From Blautia faecicola (GTDB lineage: Bacteria > Bacillota > Clostridia > Lachnospirales > Lachnospiraceae), in NCBI RefSeq assembly GCF_004123145.1, contig NZ_SDKC01000001.1, forward strand, positions 3,525,630-3,589,629: 64,000 nucleotides of DNA, read 5' to 3'. The translations under genes were made by a program, and so were the position numbers. Below the pieces are notes generated by a model. It was not told the DNA's origin. It saw only the letters and a program-made list of their open reading frames with translations, and did no database searches. This document shows positions 33,453 to 42,489 of the stretch, piece after piece (position 1 is the first letter of the stretch; each line of letters opens with the position of its first letter).

Positions 33453-34045
33453 AACCCAAATGTTAGCTGGACTCTTGAAAAACCATGTTTGCAAACCGGT
33501 GATTTTGATTAGCTGTCAGCTAACAAAAATCGGATTGTGTTAGCTGGAAATGGATCATTTTAAATGGGATTTCATGTCACGAACGTGTTTAGAAAATAAG
33601 AAAAGCGTTCGCTGTCAGCTAATTCAGCTAACATTTTCGAACGCTTTGAAGCCCGTCGCCAAGAGGATTTGAACCTCCGACCCCTCGCTTAGGAGAGCTC
33701 CAACCTATTGTCACTCTCTGTCAATCTGAGGTAAGGTAAACCCATATGGGACACTATTAAAAACTGTTTCCGATTCAATTTGAGTTATTCTGAATACCCC
33801 CTCTGTCAAGCTCTGTAAAGCTCTGAAAGTTAGCTGATTGTTTGCTCCAGCTAATAATTGGGGAATGCCTTGATATTACCATCGACATCTGTTATATGAC
33901 CACCATGCTTCGTACGTTCGATCATGGTAAACAGTATTCAATTAAACTTCCTATCGAAAGCACAAGATATTTTCTTGTCTATAAATAATATAACGCATAC
34001 GAGACGGTTTGTCCATGCGTTTTTGACTGGCAAATTTTATATTTT
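33453..34045. repeat. element-end repeat, copy 2 (with tRNA-Arg 3' fragment)
   Basis: 33453-33653 matches 39533-39733 (element start side) and 33539-34045 matches 9511-10017 (both sides of the core). It has at least seven TTAGCTG/CAGCTAA sites. It sits at the junction of the 6.1-kb and 24-kb units. Upstream of it (33340-33400) the same motif also occurs twice. No gene in the block. Confidence 0.85.
33654..33695 (-). repeat. attachment core: 3' half of tRNA-Arg(CCT)
   Basis: 42 bases identical to the 3' part of the intact tRNA gene at 39734-39807 and to the copy at 9626-9667. Distances between cores are 6,080 and 24,028 bases. Confidence 0.9.
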
Positions 34046-34046
34046 A

Positions 34047-35147
34047 TTACGATATTTTTTTCAAAATCTTTTTCGCATTTGTCTTTGAAAAATCACTTAA
34101 CCGATAAGATCGGACTCTTGTCTTTACAATGATTGGAATTAACAAACCATTATTTACCAGCTTTGCACATCGATTAATAATCGTTTTGTTGGTTACACCT
34201 AGCATTTTGCTGACTTCAATTGGTGTAAACTCATATAATCGCTTTTTTAACAGAAATGCTAAGAATTCTTTTTCTTTTGCATTTAAATAAGATAGACTTC
34301 CATCTAACTCGTCGTTTTCGGATGTTTTTGATAATTCATATACCTTTTTAGAATACAATTCCATCATCCGCAAAAAATAATTGATCCAAATTTCCGGATG
34401 AGGAGGGTTTTCTCTTCCTGAATAATATAACGCCGGTAACCCCATTTGCAGTGATGCATAATACTCATCTGGATCATAGGCAAAATATTCTTCCAGAGAA
34501 CCTATTCCATTAAAACCATATCCATAATAATCAAGAATATAGCCTGACATTAATCTGGCGGTTCTTCCATTCCCATCTTCAAAAGGATGAATGGTAACCA
34601 ATTGATAATGAACTACAGCAGCAATAATCAGCGGATGATCATCTGTAGTATTTACATATTCAACAAGTTCATCCAACAAGTCTGGAATATCAATATACTC
34701 TGGTGGAATATATTCCGCTGCGCCTGTTTCGGAATCATATACTGCGAATAACATTCCAGGTGGCATAGGGCCTCTTAAGCCTATCTTTTCTTTTGACGCA
34801 CCTTTTTCAACCATTGCCTGCACTTCTAAAATCATTTCTTTTGAAAAAGCTTCTTTCTTTTTCAGTTTTTCTTCTAAAAAATTTAAAGCCAAAAAGTAAT
34901 TACGAACTTCCTGTTCTGGCTTTAAAAAATGTTTGTGAGGATCACTATCAATAGCCTCATTTGCCTGTTTTTCAGTTAATGGATTTCCTTCAATCTTATT
35001 AGAAGCATAGGAACTTTTTTTCTTAGAGTTTTTTCTAAGTCTGTTTTTTATAACAGGTGGCATTTCTATCGTACTAAGAGAAAAACGCTTTTCGTCTATT
35101 TCCGATATTTTTTTTAAAATTTCATTTGTTAACGTAACCTTAATCAC
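34047..35147 (-). CDS. Fic-family protein
   Basis: 366 residues from a GTG at 35147 with GGAGGT 7 bases upstream; an ATG at 35171 lacks a ribosome site. The Fic active motif is complete, HPFEDGNGRTARLM, so AMP transfer to a Ser, Thr or Tyr of a partner is possible. An N-terminal segment SYASNKIEGNPLTEKQ resembles the inhibitory (S/T)xxxE(G/N) helix (class II Fic). C-terminal winged helix (FTPIEVSKMLGVTNKTIINR). Abuts the element-end repeat; may be a toxin-like or regulatory cargo gene. Confidence 0.87.
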   Translation of the reverse strand: MIKVTLTNEILKKISEIDEKRFSLSTIEMPPVIKNRLRKNSKKKSSYASNKIEGNPLTEKQANEAIDSDPHKHFLKPEQEVRNYFLALNFLEEKLKKKEAFSKEMILEVQAMVEKGASKEKIGLRGPMPPGMLFAVYDSETGAAEYIPPEYIDIPDLLDELVEYVNTTDDHPLIIAAVVHYQLVTIHPFEDGNGRTARLMSGYILDYYGYGFNGIGSLEEYFAYDPDEYYASLQMGLPALYYSGRENPPHPEIWINYFLRMMELYSKKVYELSKTSENDELDGSLSYLNAKEKEFLAFLLKKRLYEFTPIEVSKMLGVTNKTIINRCAKLVNNGLLIPIIVKTRVRSYRLSDFSKTNAKKILKKIS

Positions 35148-35234
35148 ATGATCCACCTCCATTTCATCCATATATTATATCGTTTTATGAATTGTTTTTC
35201 CACTAAAATTACACTATTTTTTCACTATTTTTCA

Positions 35235-36106
35235 TTACTTCATTGTCTTCGCCAGCGAATTGAGTAATGCCCGCATCTCTGGATTTGCCAACACTTTTGC
35301 CAAAAGTTCAGGATCGACTTCATCAGCAACAGTTGCATTATTATTTTCCTGCTGTACATGCATCTGTGGATCCAGATTCTTCTTCTCATAAAATGCTTCT
35401 TCAAAAAGCTCTGCATTTTTCCTTCGGTCATCATCCAGAATATGAGAGTACACATCCGTAACCATATTGACCTGAGCATGGCCGGAATCACCCTGTACCG
35501 CTTTGATGTCCCCACCATTCAGTTTCAGCTTATAAGTAACGCTGCTATGACGGAAACTGTGAAATACAACCGGTGGGAGATTATAGTCCTCGATCAGTTT
35601 TTTAAAGGACCACGGATTGCTCCATCTCCGAGAGGAAGCCCAAAGGTACTTGCCATAACCAGGTTATAGTCCATATATTCATCACCAAGAATTTCTTTCA
35701 TTTCATCTTGCTCAGCTTTCCAATCTACCAGCATATTAGCGACACTCTTTGGTAAGAATATCTTACGCACACTGCTTTCTGTCTTCGATGTTTTCAAAAT
35801 ACGGACCGTAGAATTCTTCTTATGATTTGTCGGAAATACCAACAACACATCTTTTCCATCCAGTGCATTTAAAGATTCTTTTCTTATACGCTGTGATTCT
35901 TTGTTAATGAATACATATGCACGGTTTTCCTCGATTGCTTCCGGAGAAATATCTATACAATCCCAGGTAAGGCCAAGCAGCTCACCAAGTCGTAAAGAGC
36001 ATGAGAACGATAGATTTATTGCGAGCTTTAATCGTTCATCTTCACAGACACTAAGCGCACACATCAATGTATCCGCTGTCCAGATGTCTCTTTTTTTTGG
36101 TATACG
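35235..36106 (-). pseudogene. tyrosine integrase, N-truncated and frameshifted
   Basis: Reads KRDIWTADTLMCALSVCEDE at the upper end, then SCSLRLGELLGLTWDCIDI (catalytic Arg) and LPKSVANMLVDWK. Near 35608 a one-base shift breaks the frame, and the next frame continues through HSFRHSSVTYKLKLNGGDIK (HxxR), QGDSGHAQVNMVTDVYSHIL (catalytic Tyr) to the stop at 35235. It matches Tn916-type/ICE integrases. The N-terminal arm-binding domain is replaced by a GNAT fragment. This is the largest remnant of the island's recombinase. Confidence 0.85.
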
Positions 36107-36230
36107 TTCAAGTACAACTTATTCCTTTTATCCTTTGCATAATTCAGCAGAATTTTACCTATACCCTGCGATTGCATTTCACCAGAAACAAAAATGCCCT
36201 CAACATATTCATCATTTAACCCTAGGGTTA
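36107..36230 (-). pseudogene. GNAT acetyltransferase, internal fragment
   Basis: The minus strand reads LNDEYVEGIFVSGEMQSQGI then GKILLNYAKDKRNKLYLNVY. It is homologous to the centre of the GNAT copies at 8912 and 38031, but a third, diverged version. Its upper end abuts a perfect 18-bp palindrome TTTAACCCTAGGGTTAAA (36211-36235 region); its lower end is fused to the integrase relic. Confidence 0.7.
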
Positions 36231-36287
36231 AACTTAACTACTATTTTTTCTTTGCGATATAAAATACATAACTGTAATAATCTACTA

Positions 36288-36782
36288 CTAATCTAAAATA
36301 AAGCGATTATAAGCTATCCTTTTTCCTGTGTTTGTTTTAAAGTTTTCATCTATACACTTTTTTATCTTTTCCTGTTCTTTTTCTTTATCCATAACCGTTA
36401 AATTTTCAAGCAAATCAGCTTCCCATTGTATTTGAAAATCAAGTCCATCAATTTTAGATGGAGTATGATGGTTGCCTATTATAAAGCATATTCTATCAAT
36501 ATTTTTGTTATATCCTACCTTTTTTAATATTTCTTTCGCTACTTCTGGTCCTTCCTTTTCTTGATAGACACCATCAATAGAACCGTATTTTTTTTGTGCT
36601 TCAACCGCACCAATATCATGTAGTATAGCAATAATACTGATGAATTCTTTTTCTTCCTCTCCGATATTTTCTCCTTTCATTATATCTTCTGCATTTTTCA
36701 AAACTTTGAGAGTATGCTCTATGCCAAAAGGAATTTCTTTGAATACTTCTTTCATCTCTATAATAATTTTTTCTTTAAACAT
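36288..36782 (-). CDS. HD-domain phosphohydrolase
   Basis: 164 residues. PFGIEHTLKVLKNAEDI provides the first His, ILHDIGA the HD pair and IGNHHTPS a later His of the HD metal-dependent phosphohydrolase fold. Small stand-alone HD proteins act on nucleotides or are uncharacterised. It starts at the ATG at 36782, is complete and lies alone between scar debris and a methyltransferase gene, following the single-gene pattern of this strip. Confidence 0.83.
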   Translation of the reverse strand: MFKEKIIIEMKEVFKEIPFGIEHTLKVLKNAEDIMKGENIGEEEKEFISIIAILHDIGAVEAQKKYGSIDGVYQEKEGPEVAKEILKKVGYNKNIDRICFIIGNHHTPSKIDGLDFQIQWEADLLENLTVMDKEKEQEKIKKCIDENFKTNTGKRIAYNRFILD

Positions 36783-36819
36783 AAATTACCCCCATTTATA
36801 CCTTATAGGTGTTTTAGTT

Positions 36820-37581
36820 CTATCTATCCACTTTTTTGTTCGCCGATACAATCAGCATCATGGGACGGCGCATTTCATCCTGCATCCCCGGAATATCCAT
36901 CATGTATTCCGGCGGCTGCGGCTCCACAATATGATTTATTATAAAACCATTTGAAAGCAGTGTATTTAGATATGTGGTCAGTGTTCTATGAAATTTTGTA
37001 ACCTTTTCTCCCAAAAACACAGCTGTTCGTTTGCCCTCATAATAATAATTATCCACCGGAAAATGCAGTATTTCTCCTTTTTCGTTATAATACCAGTCTT
37101 GTGTTCCATAGGCAGTAAAAACAGGATGTTCAACCGTAAAAACTAGCTTGCCACCAGACTTCAGTATTCTATATATCTTTTTTACTAAAATCTCATAATC
37201 TGCTACATAGTGAAACGCAAGTGAACTTAATATTACATCAAAACTCTCCTCTGGGAATTCCACATCTTCTATAGCACAGCATTTATATTCAACCTGTGGA
37301 AAATGTGTTTTTTCTTTGGCTACCTCGAGCATTTTATGAGAAATATCAACACCTACAACAGAAGACGCTCCGTGTTCCATCGCATAAATACAGTGCCATC
37401 CATAGCCGCATCCTAAATCAAGCACACGCTTATCTTTAAAATCCGGCAGCAGCTTTCTCAATGTTTCCCATTCTCCTGCACCGGCTAATCCCTGCTGTGA
37501 GCGACTCATTTGACTGTATTTTTGAAAAAATATATCATCATCATATTTGTTTTCTTTTCCATATTCTACATAGTTCAACAT
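36820..37581 (-). CDS. SAM-dependent methyltransferase
   Basis: 253 residues. VLDLGCGYGWHCIYAMEHGA is motif I (SAM binding), VVGVDISHKMLEVAKEK motif II, FDVILSSLAFHYV motif IV. Class I methyltransferase of the UbiE/'methyltransferase 11' type, small-molecule substrate unknown. GAGGTG precedes the ATG at 37581. Complete. The intergenic cassette motif follows on its promoter side at 37597-37644. Confidence 0.88.
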   Translation of the reverse strand: MLNYVEYGKENKYDDDIFFQKYSQMSRSQQGLAGAGEWETLRKLLPDFKDKRVLDLGCGYGWHCIYAMEHGASSVVGVDISHKMLEVAKEKTHFPQVEYKCCAIEDVEFPEESFDVILSSLAFHYVADYEILVKKIYRILKSGGKLVFTVEHPVFTAYGTQDWYYNEKGEILHFPVDNYYYEGKRTAVFLGEKVTKFHRTLTTYLNTLLSNGFIINHIVEPQPPEYMMDIPGMQDEMRRPMMLIVSANKKVDR

Positions 37582-37596
37582 CTTTCACCTCGCTGT

Positions 37597-37644
37597 AAAC
37601 TTCCGATTTTTCGTTCTCTGCGACTTCCCAATAAACGGGAATTT
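37597..37644. repeat. intergenic cassette motif, copy C
   Basis: Begins AAACTTCCGATTTTTCG and ends AATAAACGGGAATTT: the same ends as copies at 6189 and 7235, but 48 bases long. Its right end is where identity between the two Cys-rich gene units starts (GGAATTTGACTTGCC). Confidence 0.55.
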
Positions 37645-37651
37645 GACTTGC

Positions 37652-37975
37652 CTATTTTCTTAAAATCTCATGTGGAGCTTCTATTTCATTTGCCAAGGTA
37701 TGCTCTGTTAATTCTGACATCAATTTCAATTTTTTATTAATCAATGGTCGCATACAATTAGGAACATGTTCCTGATGCGCTCTGTGGATTGCTACACATT
37801 CCTTACAGTTTCCGTGATAACGACAGGCTTTCAGGCAAGGACAGTGATCTTTGTCTTTATACTCCTTACGAAATTCCGCTGCAAATTCTTCTTGCAGTCT
37901 CAGTCCCTCGACACGGTTTCCCTTATGAAATTCTACCATTGCATCCAGTTCTTTCTGGTTCCCTTCAATCTTCAT
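37652..37975 (-). CDS. Cys-rich small protein, copy 2
   Basis: Encodes the same 107-residue protein as 6232-6555, with identical flanks from GGAATTTGACTTGCC through CTGATAAAT, after which the two loci diverge. CPCLKACRYHGNCKECVAIH is the probable metal-binding knuckle. Here the next gene upstream is a GNAT, at the first site a PepE-like peptidase, so the unit has moved or been copied as a single gene with its leader. Confidence 0.75.
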   Translation of the reverse strand: MKIEGNQKELDAMVEFHKGNRVEGLRLQEEFAAEFRKEYKDKDHCPCLKACRYHGNCKECVAIHRAHQEHVPNCMRPLINKKLKLMSELTEHTLANEIEAPHEILRK

Positions 37976-38030
37976 GTTATTATAGCGCCTCCATTTCAAC
38001 TATTCCTCATTTTCTGATAAATACCGATTT

Positions 38031-38456
38031 CTATTTTCGTTTCCATAGCATAGTGTACTCTTTTTCACCAGTAGCTTCATCCAAGCCTTCACATTGAATA
38101 ATGAACCCTTCTCTTTGGTAAAAAGAAATTGCTCTGGCATTCTTCTGGTATACATTTAATCGTAAGCTAACTTTTTTATCCTTAACATAATCTAATAAAA
38201 GCTTACCTATGCCACATGACTGCATTTCATCGGAGACAAAAATACCTTCTATATATTTATCATTTAGTCCTACAAATCCTTGTATCATTTTATCTGCTTC
38301 AAACACATAAACTTCGTATTGTGACATCATTTCTTTTACTAATTCATAATTACTTTTCCAGTATTGATTGGAAATAAAATAATGTGCTTTCAGATTTGTC
38401 TTTAACCATATGTCAGCAACTCTATCGATATCTCCGTTCAGCAACTTTCTAATCAT
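38031..38456 (-). CDS. GNAT acetyltransferase, copy 2
   Basis: 141 residues from the ATG at 38456. Nearly the same as 8912-9340 (a few substitutions, e.g. SQYEVYVFEADK against SQSEVYVYEDDK) with the acetyl-CoA loop MQSCGIGKLLLDY intact. The C-terminus differs (LWKRK). Similarity of the two loci continues upstream of the start for about 150 bases, to CAGAGCAA, so promoter and leader were duplicated too. Confidence 0.85.
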   Translation of the reverse strand: MIRKLLNGDIDRVADIWLKTNLKAHYFISNQYWKSNYELVKEMMSQYEVYVFEADKMIQGFVGLNDKYIEGIFVSDEMQSCGIGKLLLDYVKDKKVSLRLNVYQKNARAISFYQREGFIIQCEGLDEATGEKEYTMLWKRK

Positions 38457-38599
38457 AACAAATTTTCTCCACAACTACATCCTTTATGCTTTTCTCTTTT
38501 TTTCATTCTATCACAAGCTCACCATTAATCATCATTTTTTTGATATTTTTTCTTTTCCCCCACTGTAAAACAGCCTCTGAGCGTTTCGTTATATAGAGG

Positions 38600-38838
38600 G
38601 GTACACATACAGAGCAAGATCCACCCATGTTTAACGGTATTGCCATTTGGCCTCCCGTCAACCTATGGGTTTTATCTTGATGGGGATCTCCCCATACCCT
38701 CTCAATAACAGACGTTTCACTTGTCTGTTGGTTCCACCTGAAGGTGTTCACAGCACTATTTCTAATATCAGAAGGGACAGCCGATATTGAAATACGTGGA
38801 CTCCCGGCGGGAGGAATAGTCTCAGCGGAAGGAGGAGT
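38600..38838 (+). promoter_or_regulatory. candidate oriT/leader upstream of mobC
   Basis: A 240-base noncoding stretch just before mobC, containing GATGGGGATCTCCCCAT (palindromic) and other short inverted repeats. Mobilisable elements commonly carry the transfer origin directly upstream of mobC. No nic site could be recognised with certainty. Confidence 0.35.
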
Positions 38839-39225
38839 ATGAGAACAAACAGCAAAGATAAAGAACTGAATCACAGACATTTTATAGGATTACGTCTTAC
38901 CGATGTCGAACTGGATTTATTAGACCAAGGCGCTACTTGTTTATCTATTAGCCGATCAGAATATCTGAGAAAACTTCTGCTTGAAAAGCAAATCAATCAC
39001 CAGATTGAAGTTGTTGCAGACATGAACGACCTCAGAAAACTGGTCAGTGAATATGGAAAGATCGGATCGAATCTCAATCAGATCGCCAAGCATTTTAACA
39101 GTGGTGGCAGTCAGTCACGTGCTATAGAAAATGAAATCCATCAGTGCATCACGGACTTATTCCTATTGAGAAAAGAAGTACTGAAACTGGCAGGTGGTAT
39201 GAATGGCAATCGTAAAACACATTAA
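38839..39225 (+). CDS. MobC-like relaxosome accessory protein
   Basis: 128 residues with GGAGGAG before the ATG. RLTDVELDLLDQGATCLSIS, RSEYLRKLLLEK and YGKIGSNLNQIAKHFNSGG match the MobC/RHH family that opens oriT DNA for the relaxase. It overlaps the start of the relaxase gene by 23 bases. It is among the few rightward genes of the island. Because the relaxase is broken, it may serve in trans or be idle. Confidence 0.85.
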   Translation: MRTNSKDKELNHRHFIGLRLTDVELDLLDQGATCLSISRSEYLRKLLLEKQINHQIEVVADMNDLRKLVSEYGKIGSNLNQIAKHFNSGGSQSRAIENEIHQCITDLFLLRKEVLKLAGGMNGNRKTH

Positions 39226-39559
39226 AAGCAGAAATGCAAATTACTCAGCTGCTATCAATTATCTTCTGTTTGAACATGATGAAAAAACCGAGAAAAAGAT
39301 TGTAGATGAATCCGGAAATATCCATACTCACATCGTCATCAACAGTGTGAGGAAGACTGCAGTGGAAAGGCAGCCATATATGGATAAAACACATGAAGAA
39401 GCTACCGGATACAAGCATCGTTCCACGGATAAATTCATGAATACTTTTAAGAAAACTGTCATGGATCGGTGTCAACAGGAAGGACTTCACCAGATAGATC
39501 TTCTTGCTCCGGCTGAAAGAAAAATTACTCATAACCCAAATGTTAGCTGGACTTCTTAA
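39203..39559 (+). pseudogene. MobA/VirD2-type relaxase, internally deleted and truncated
   Basis: Starts MAIVKHIKSRNANYSAAINY, the usual N-terminus of ICE/IME relaxases (Tyr region). After EKKIVDE it jumps to SGNIHTHIVINSVRK, the three-His metal motif, so about 80 residues between these conserved blocks are absent. At KITHNPNVSWTS it runs into the element-end repeat and stops at 118 residues instead of 400 or more. Two deletions make it inactive. Confidence 0.8.
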
Positions 39560-39733
39560 AACCCATGTTTGCAAAACGGTAATTTTGATTAGCTGTCAGC
39601 TAACAAAAATCGGATTGTGTTAGCTGGAAATTGATTATTTTGAATGGAATTTTGTGTCACGAACGTGATTAGAAAATAACAAAAGCGTTCGTTGTCAGCT
39701 AATCCAGCTAACATTTTCGAACGCTTTGAAGCC
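39533..39733. repeat. element-end repeat, copy 3, adjoining the intact tRNA
   Basis: 201 bases matching 33453-33653, and from 39619 also matching 9511-9625. TTAGCTG sites appear as GTTAGCTGG (twice), TTAGCTGTCAGCTAA and GTCAGCTAATCCAGCTAA. It is directly contiguous with the tRNA-Arg 3' end. Confidence 0.85.
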
Positions 39734-39807
39734 CGTCGCCAAGAGGATTTGAACCTCCGACCCCTCGCTTAGGAGGCGAGTGCTCTATCCAGCTGAGCTA
39801 TGACGAC
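39734..39807 (-). tRNA. tRNA-Arg(CCT)
   Basis: 74 nt. The acceptor stem GTCGTCA pairs with TGGCGAC, discriminator G73. D-arm AGCTCAGCTGGATAGAGC, anticodon stem CTCGC/GCGAG with loop CTCCTAA (anticodon CCT, reads AGG), T-arm GGTTCAAATCC. CCA is not encoded. It is the integration site of the island; its 3' half is repeated at 33654 and 9626. Confidence 0.97.
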
Positions 39808-39974
39808 TCATGCCGCAAACCCTTGATTTTACTGGGTTTCTGGGATTTTTCCCTTCGGCCATATATAAGATTATCAACTCTTTTTCGAGTTGTCAATCTA
39901 CAGATTATTTCGGTAACTGTTCGCTACCTTCACAGATATATTTATTCTACTATAGAATACCTGAAATGACAACC

Positions 39975-40847
39975 TTAAAAATTCAGGCTTCCCTGCAACC
40001 AGATAATTCCCTTGAATCTTCGACCAACTTCCGGGATTCCCATCAGATCTTCCTGGTTCATACAGATATCGAAGATCAGGTCGTTGCAGTTGATCGTCAT
40101 CTGATACAGCTTCTCGCCGGTCAGTTTGTTCGTGGTTTCCATCCATTCAAGAATCTCTCCCATTACATTATACCGGTCGCACTCCATGCCATAAGGCATA
40201 AAATACGTATCTACAATAGAAAAAATATCTTCGTTAGCGATTCTTCTTGAAATCATGGCATACGTATCCATATCATCCATAGTCAGATTTTCCATCGCTT
40301 CTTCATTTCCCCGGCGCGCTTCGTAGATCATCTGCGTTCTTTTCCGGGTCAGCTGCTGATCCCGTTCTCTCTGGGCAATATTTTTTTGAATTGGCAACAA
40401 AATCTTGCCCTCCGTAGAAAGACCGGATAAGGTCAGGTTGCTGAAACCTTCCCCCGGTGTCCCCTTGGTACGTTCTGTCAGATATTCTCCTGCATTTGCC
40501 AGATAAAAGATCAGAGTCACACCCACACGCACATCGTCACACGCTCCGGAAAAACAGACTTTTTCAGAACGTTGTTCTACCATCACATCTTCCTGACTGG
40601 TGATACCGCTTCCGGCAAAATACGGAAAATAATATTCCATCCGAAACTGATCCTGCTCATCATAAGTTCCACAGACACGCAGTCCGATATTCATACCAAA
40701 ATATCGGGACAATTCCGCAAAAATCTCGTTTTTTCCCTGCTCTGCGATCTTTTTCTCATCACAGAAAACAATCACCTCTTGCAGGATCTGATCCAGATCT
40801 TTCTGCTCCAGTTTTGAAAATCCTATAGCCCGAAGATAACTGTGCAT
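39975..40847 (-). CDS. DUF3881-family protein
   Basis: 290 residues. MHSYLRAIGFSKLEQKDLDQ and EGFSNLTLSGLSTEGKILLP match DUF3881, a conserved Lachnospiraceae protein of unknown function, soluble and without recognisable catalytic motifs. AGGAGG lies before the ATG at 40847. It flanks the island on the chromosomal side and is adjacent to serS; probably a core gene. Confidence 0.8.
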   Translation of the reverse strand: MHSYLRAIGFSKLEQKDLDQILQEVIVFCDEKKIAEQGKNEIFAELSRYFGMNIGLRVCGTYDEQDQFRMEYYFPYFAGSGITSQEDVMVEQRSEKVCFSGACDDVRVGVTLIFYLANAGEYLTERTKGTPGEGFSNLTLSGLSTEGKILLPIQKNIAQRERDQQLTRKRTQMIYEARRGNEEAMENLTMDDMDTYAMISRRIANEDIFSIVDTYFMPYGMECDRYNVMGEILEWMETTNKLTGEKLYQMTINCNDLIFDICMNQEDLMGIPEVGRRFKGIIWLQGSLNF

Positions 40848-40927
40848 ACAGTCTTCCTCCTTTCTTATTATCCATTTTCTGTTACCGCATCACAGGAATG
40901 ACCCGGTAACTTTCCCCCGGCATGCCA

Positions 40928-40965
40928 ACACCAGATATCCATCTTTTTATCCGGATATCTGGTGT
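40928..40965. repeat. hairpin between serS and DUF3881
   Basis: Perfect 13-bp inverted repeat ACACCAGATATCC / GGATATCTGGTGT with a 12-base loop. It probably ends or attenuates the serS transcript; no clear T-run follows on the minus strand. Confidence 0.5.
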
Positions 40966-41006
40966 CTGTCATACTATGCCGCTGTTTCTTTTTATTATTT
41001 TATTTC

Positions 41007-42296
41007 TTATTTATGTTTCGGTACGATTTTTTCGATTCCGCCCATGTATGGCTGCAGTGCTTTCGGAATATTTACGCTTCCGTCTGCATTCAGGTTGTTC
41101 TCCAGGAATGCGATTAGCATTCTCGGCGGAGCAACTACGGTGTTGTTCAGCGTATGAGCGAAATATTTACCGTTTTCACCGTTTACACGGATCTTCAGTC
41201 TTCTGGCCTGTGCATCACCCAGGTTAGAGCAGCTTCCTACTTCGAAGTATTTCTTCTGTCTTGGAGACCATGCTTCTACGTCGATAGATTTCACTTTCAG
41301 GTCAGCCAGGTCACCGGAGCAGCATTCCAGAGTACGAACCGGAATATCCAGAGTACGGAACAGTTCTACGGTGTTCTGCCACAGTTTATCGAACCACATC
41401 TTGCTGTCTTCCGGTTTGCAGACAACGATCATTTCCTGTTTTTCAAACTGGTGGATACGGTATACACCTCTCTCTTCCAGACCATGTGCACCTTTTTCTT
41501 TTCTGAAGCAAGGAGAATAGCTGGTCAGAGTTCTCGGCAGTGTATCTTCCGGCAGGATGGTATCGATGAATTTACCGATCATGGAATGTTCGCTGGTTCC
41601 GATCAGATACAGATCTTCACCTTCGATCTTATACATCATAGCGTCCATCTCAGCAAAGCTCATAACACCGGTAACTACATCGCTTCGGATCATGAAAGGC
41701 GGTACACAGTAAGTAAATCCTTTGTTGATCATAAAATCTCTTGCGTAAGAGATAACTGCGGAATGAATTCTTGCGATGTCGCCCATCAGATAATAGAAAC
41801 CATTACCTGCTACTTTTCTTGCACTGTCCAAATCCAGACCATCGAAAGATTCCATGATTTCTGCATGATACGGAACTTCAAACTCCGGAACCACCGGCTC
41901 ACCGAAACGTTCGATCTCTACGTTCTCGCTGTCGTCTTTTCCAACTGGAACAGAAGGATCGATGATGTTCGGGATTGTCATCATGATCGTTTTGATCTTT
42001 TCTTCTACTTCTTTTTCTCTTGCAGACAGTTCATCGATTCTTGCACCGGAAGCTGCAACTTCTTTCTTCACTTCTTCTGCTTCTTCTTTTTTACCCTGTG
42101 CCATCAGCGCACCGATCTGTTTGCTGATTTTGTTTTTATTTGCACGCAGGGATTCTACTTCCTGTTTAATATTTCTGTTTTCCTGATCCAGAGCGATGAC
42201 TTCATCTACCATCGGGATTTTCTGATCCTGGAATTTTTTACGAATATTTTCTTTTACCACATCCGGATTTTCCCGGACAAACTTGATATCTAACAT
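41007..42296 (-). CDS. serS: seryl-tRNA synthetase
   Basis: 429 residues, standard class II SerRS. The N-terminal coiled coil (about 30-100, rich in Glu/Lys) holds the tRNA long arm. Motif 2 appears as SPCFRKEKGAHG and motif 3 as NNTVVAPPRMLIAFLEN. The ATG at 42296 has GAGGGAGGAAA upstream. It charges tRNA-Ser. I found no T-box leader in the 190 bases upstream. Confidence 0.97.
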   Translation of the reverse strand: MLDIKFVRENPDVVKENIRKKFQDQKIPMVDEVIALDQENRNIKQEVESLRANKNKISKQIGALMAQGKKEEAEEVKKEVAASGARIDELSAREKEVEEKIKTIMMTIPNIIDPSVPVGKDDSENVEIERFGEPVVPEFEVPYHAEIMESFDGLDLDSARKVAGNGFYYLMGDIARIHSAVISYARDFMINKGFTYCVPPFMIRSDVVTGVMSFAEMDAMMYKIEGEDLYLIGTSEHSMIGKFIDTILPEDTLPRTLTSYSPCFRKEKGAHGLEERGVYRIHQFEKQEMIVVCKPEDSKMWFDKLWQNTVELFRTLDIPVRTLECCSGDLADLKVKSIDVEAWSPRQKKYFEVGSCSNLGDAQARRLKIRVNGENGKYFAHTLNNTVVAPPRMLIAFLENNLNADGSVNIPKALQPYMGGIEKIVPKHK

Positions 42297-42442
42297 ATTT
42301 TCCTCCCTCTTTCAGGTTACTGGTTCTTTTCCTTATTCTTTATTATAATAAGTAATCATTCTCTTTATTTTATAATAGTATTGCCTTTTTTTCAAGTAGG
42401 ATTCATACGGTTCTTTGATAAATACAATCCCCCGAATAATAC

Positions 42443-42479
42443 AAAAAGCAGACAAAACCTTTTATCGGTTCCATCTGCT
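42443..42479 (-). terminator. terminator after the DUF4446 gene
   Basis: AGCAGATGGAACC / GGTTTTGTCTGCT stem followed by TTTTTG on the minus strand, just after the DUF4446 stop. Confidence 0.8.
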
Positions 42480-42489
42480 TCTGTTATTC

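Noticed and set aside
33453..34045. CRISPR array from repeated TTAGCTG units
   Set aside because: Spacing is irregular, units are only 7 bases and no cas genes are present; fits recombinase arm sites.
38503..38880. Minus-strand 125-codon frame upstream of mobC
   Set aside because: Overlaps the mobC start and the probable oriT; composition unlike genuine genes here.
41154..42293. Long plus-strand open frame (about 379 codons) opposite serS
   Set aside because: Complete antisense overlap with a clear seryl-tRNA synthetase; Cys/Phe-rich product without domain features or ribosome site.
42297..42489. T-box riboswitch before serS
   Set aside because: No T-box sequence or specifier stem found; the leader is short and AT-rich.
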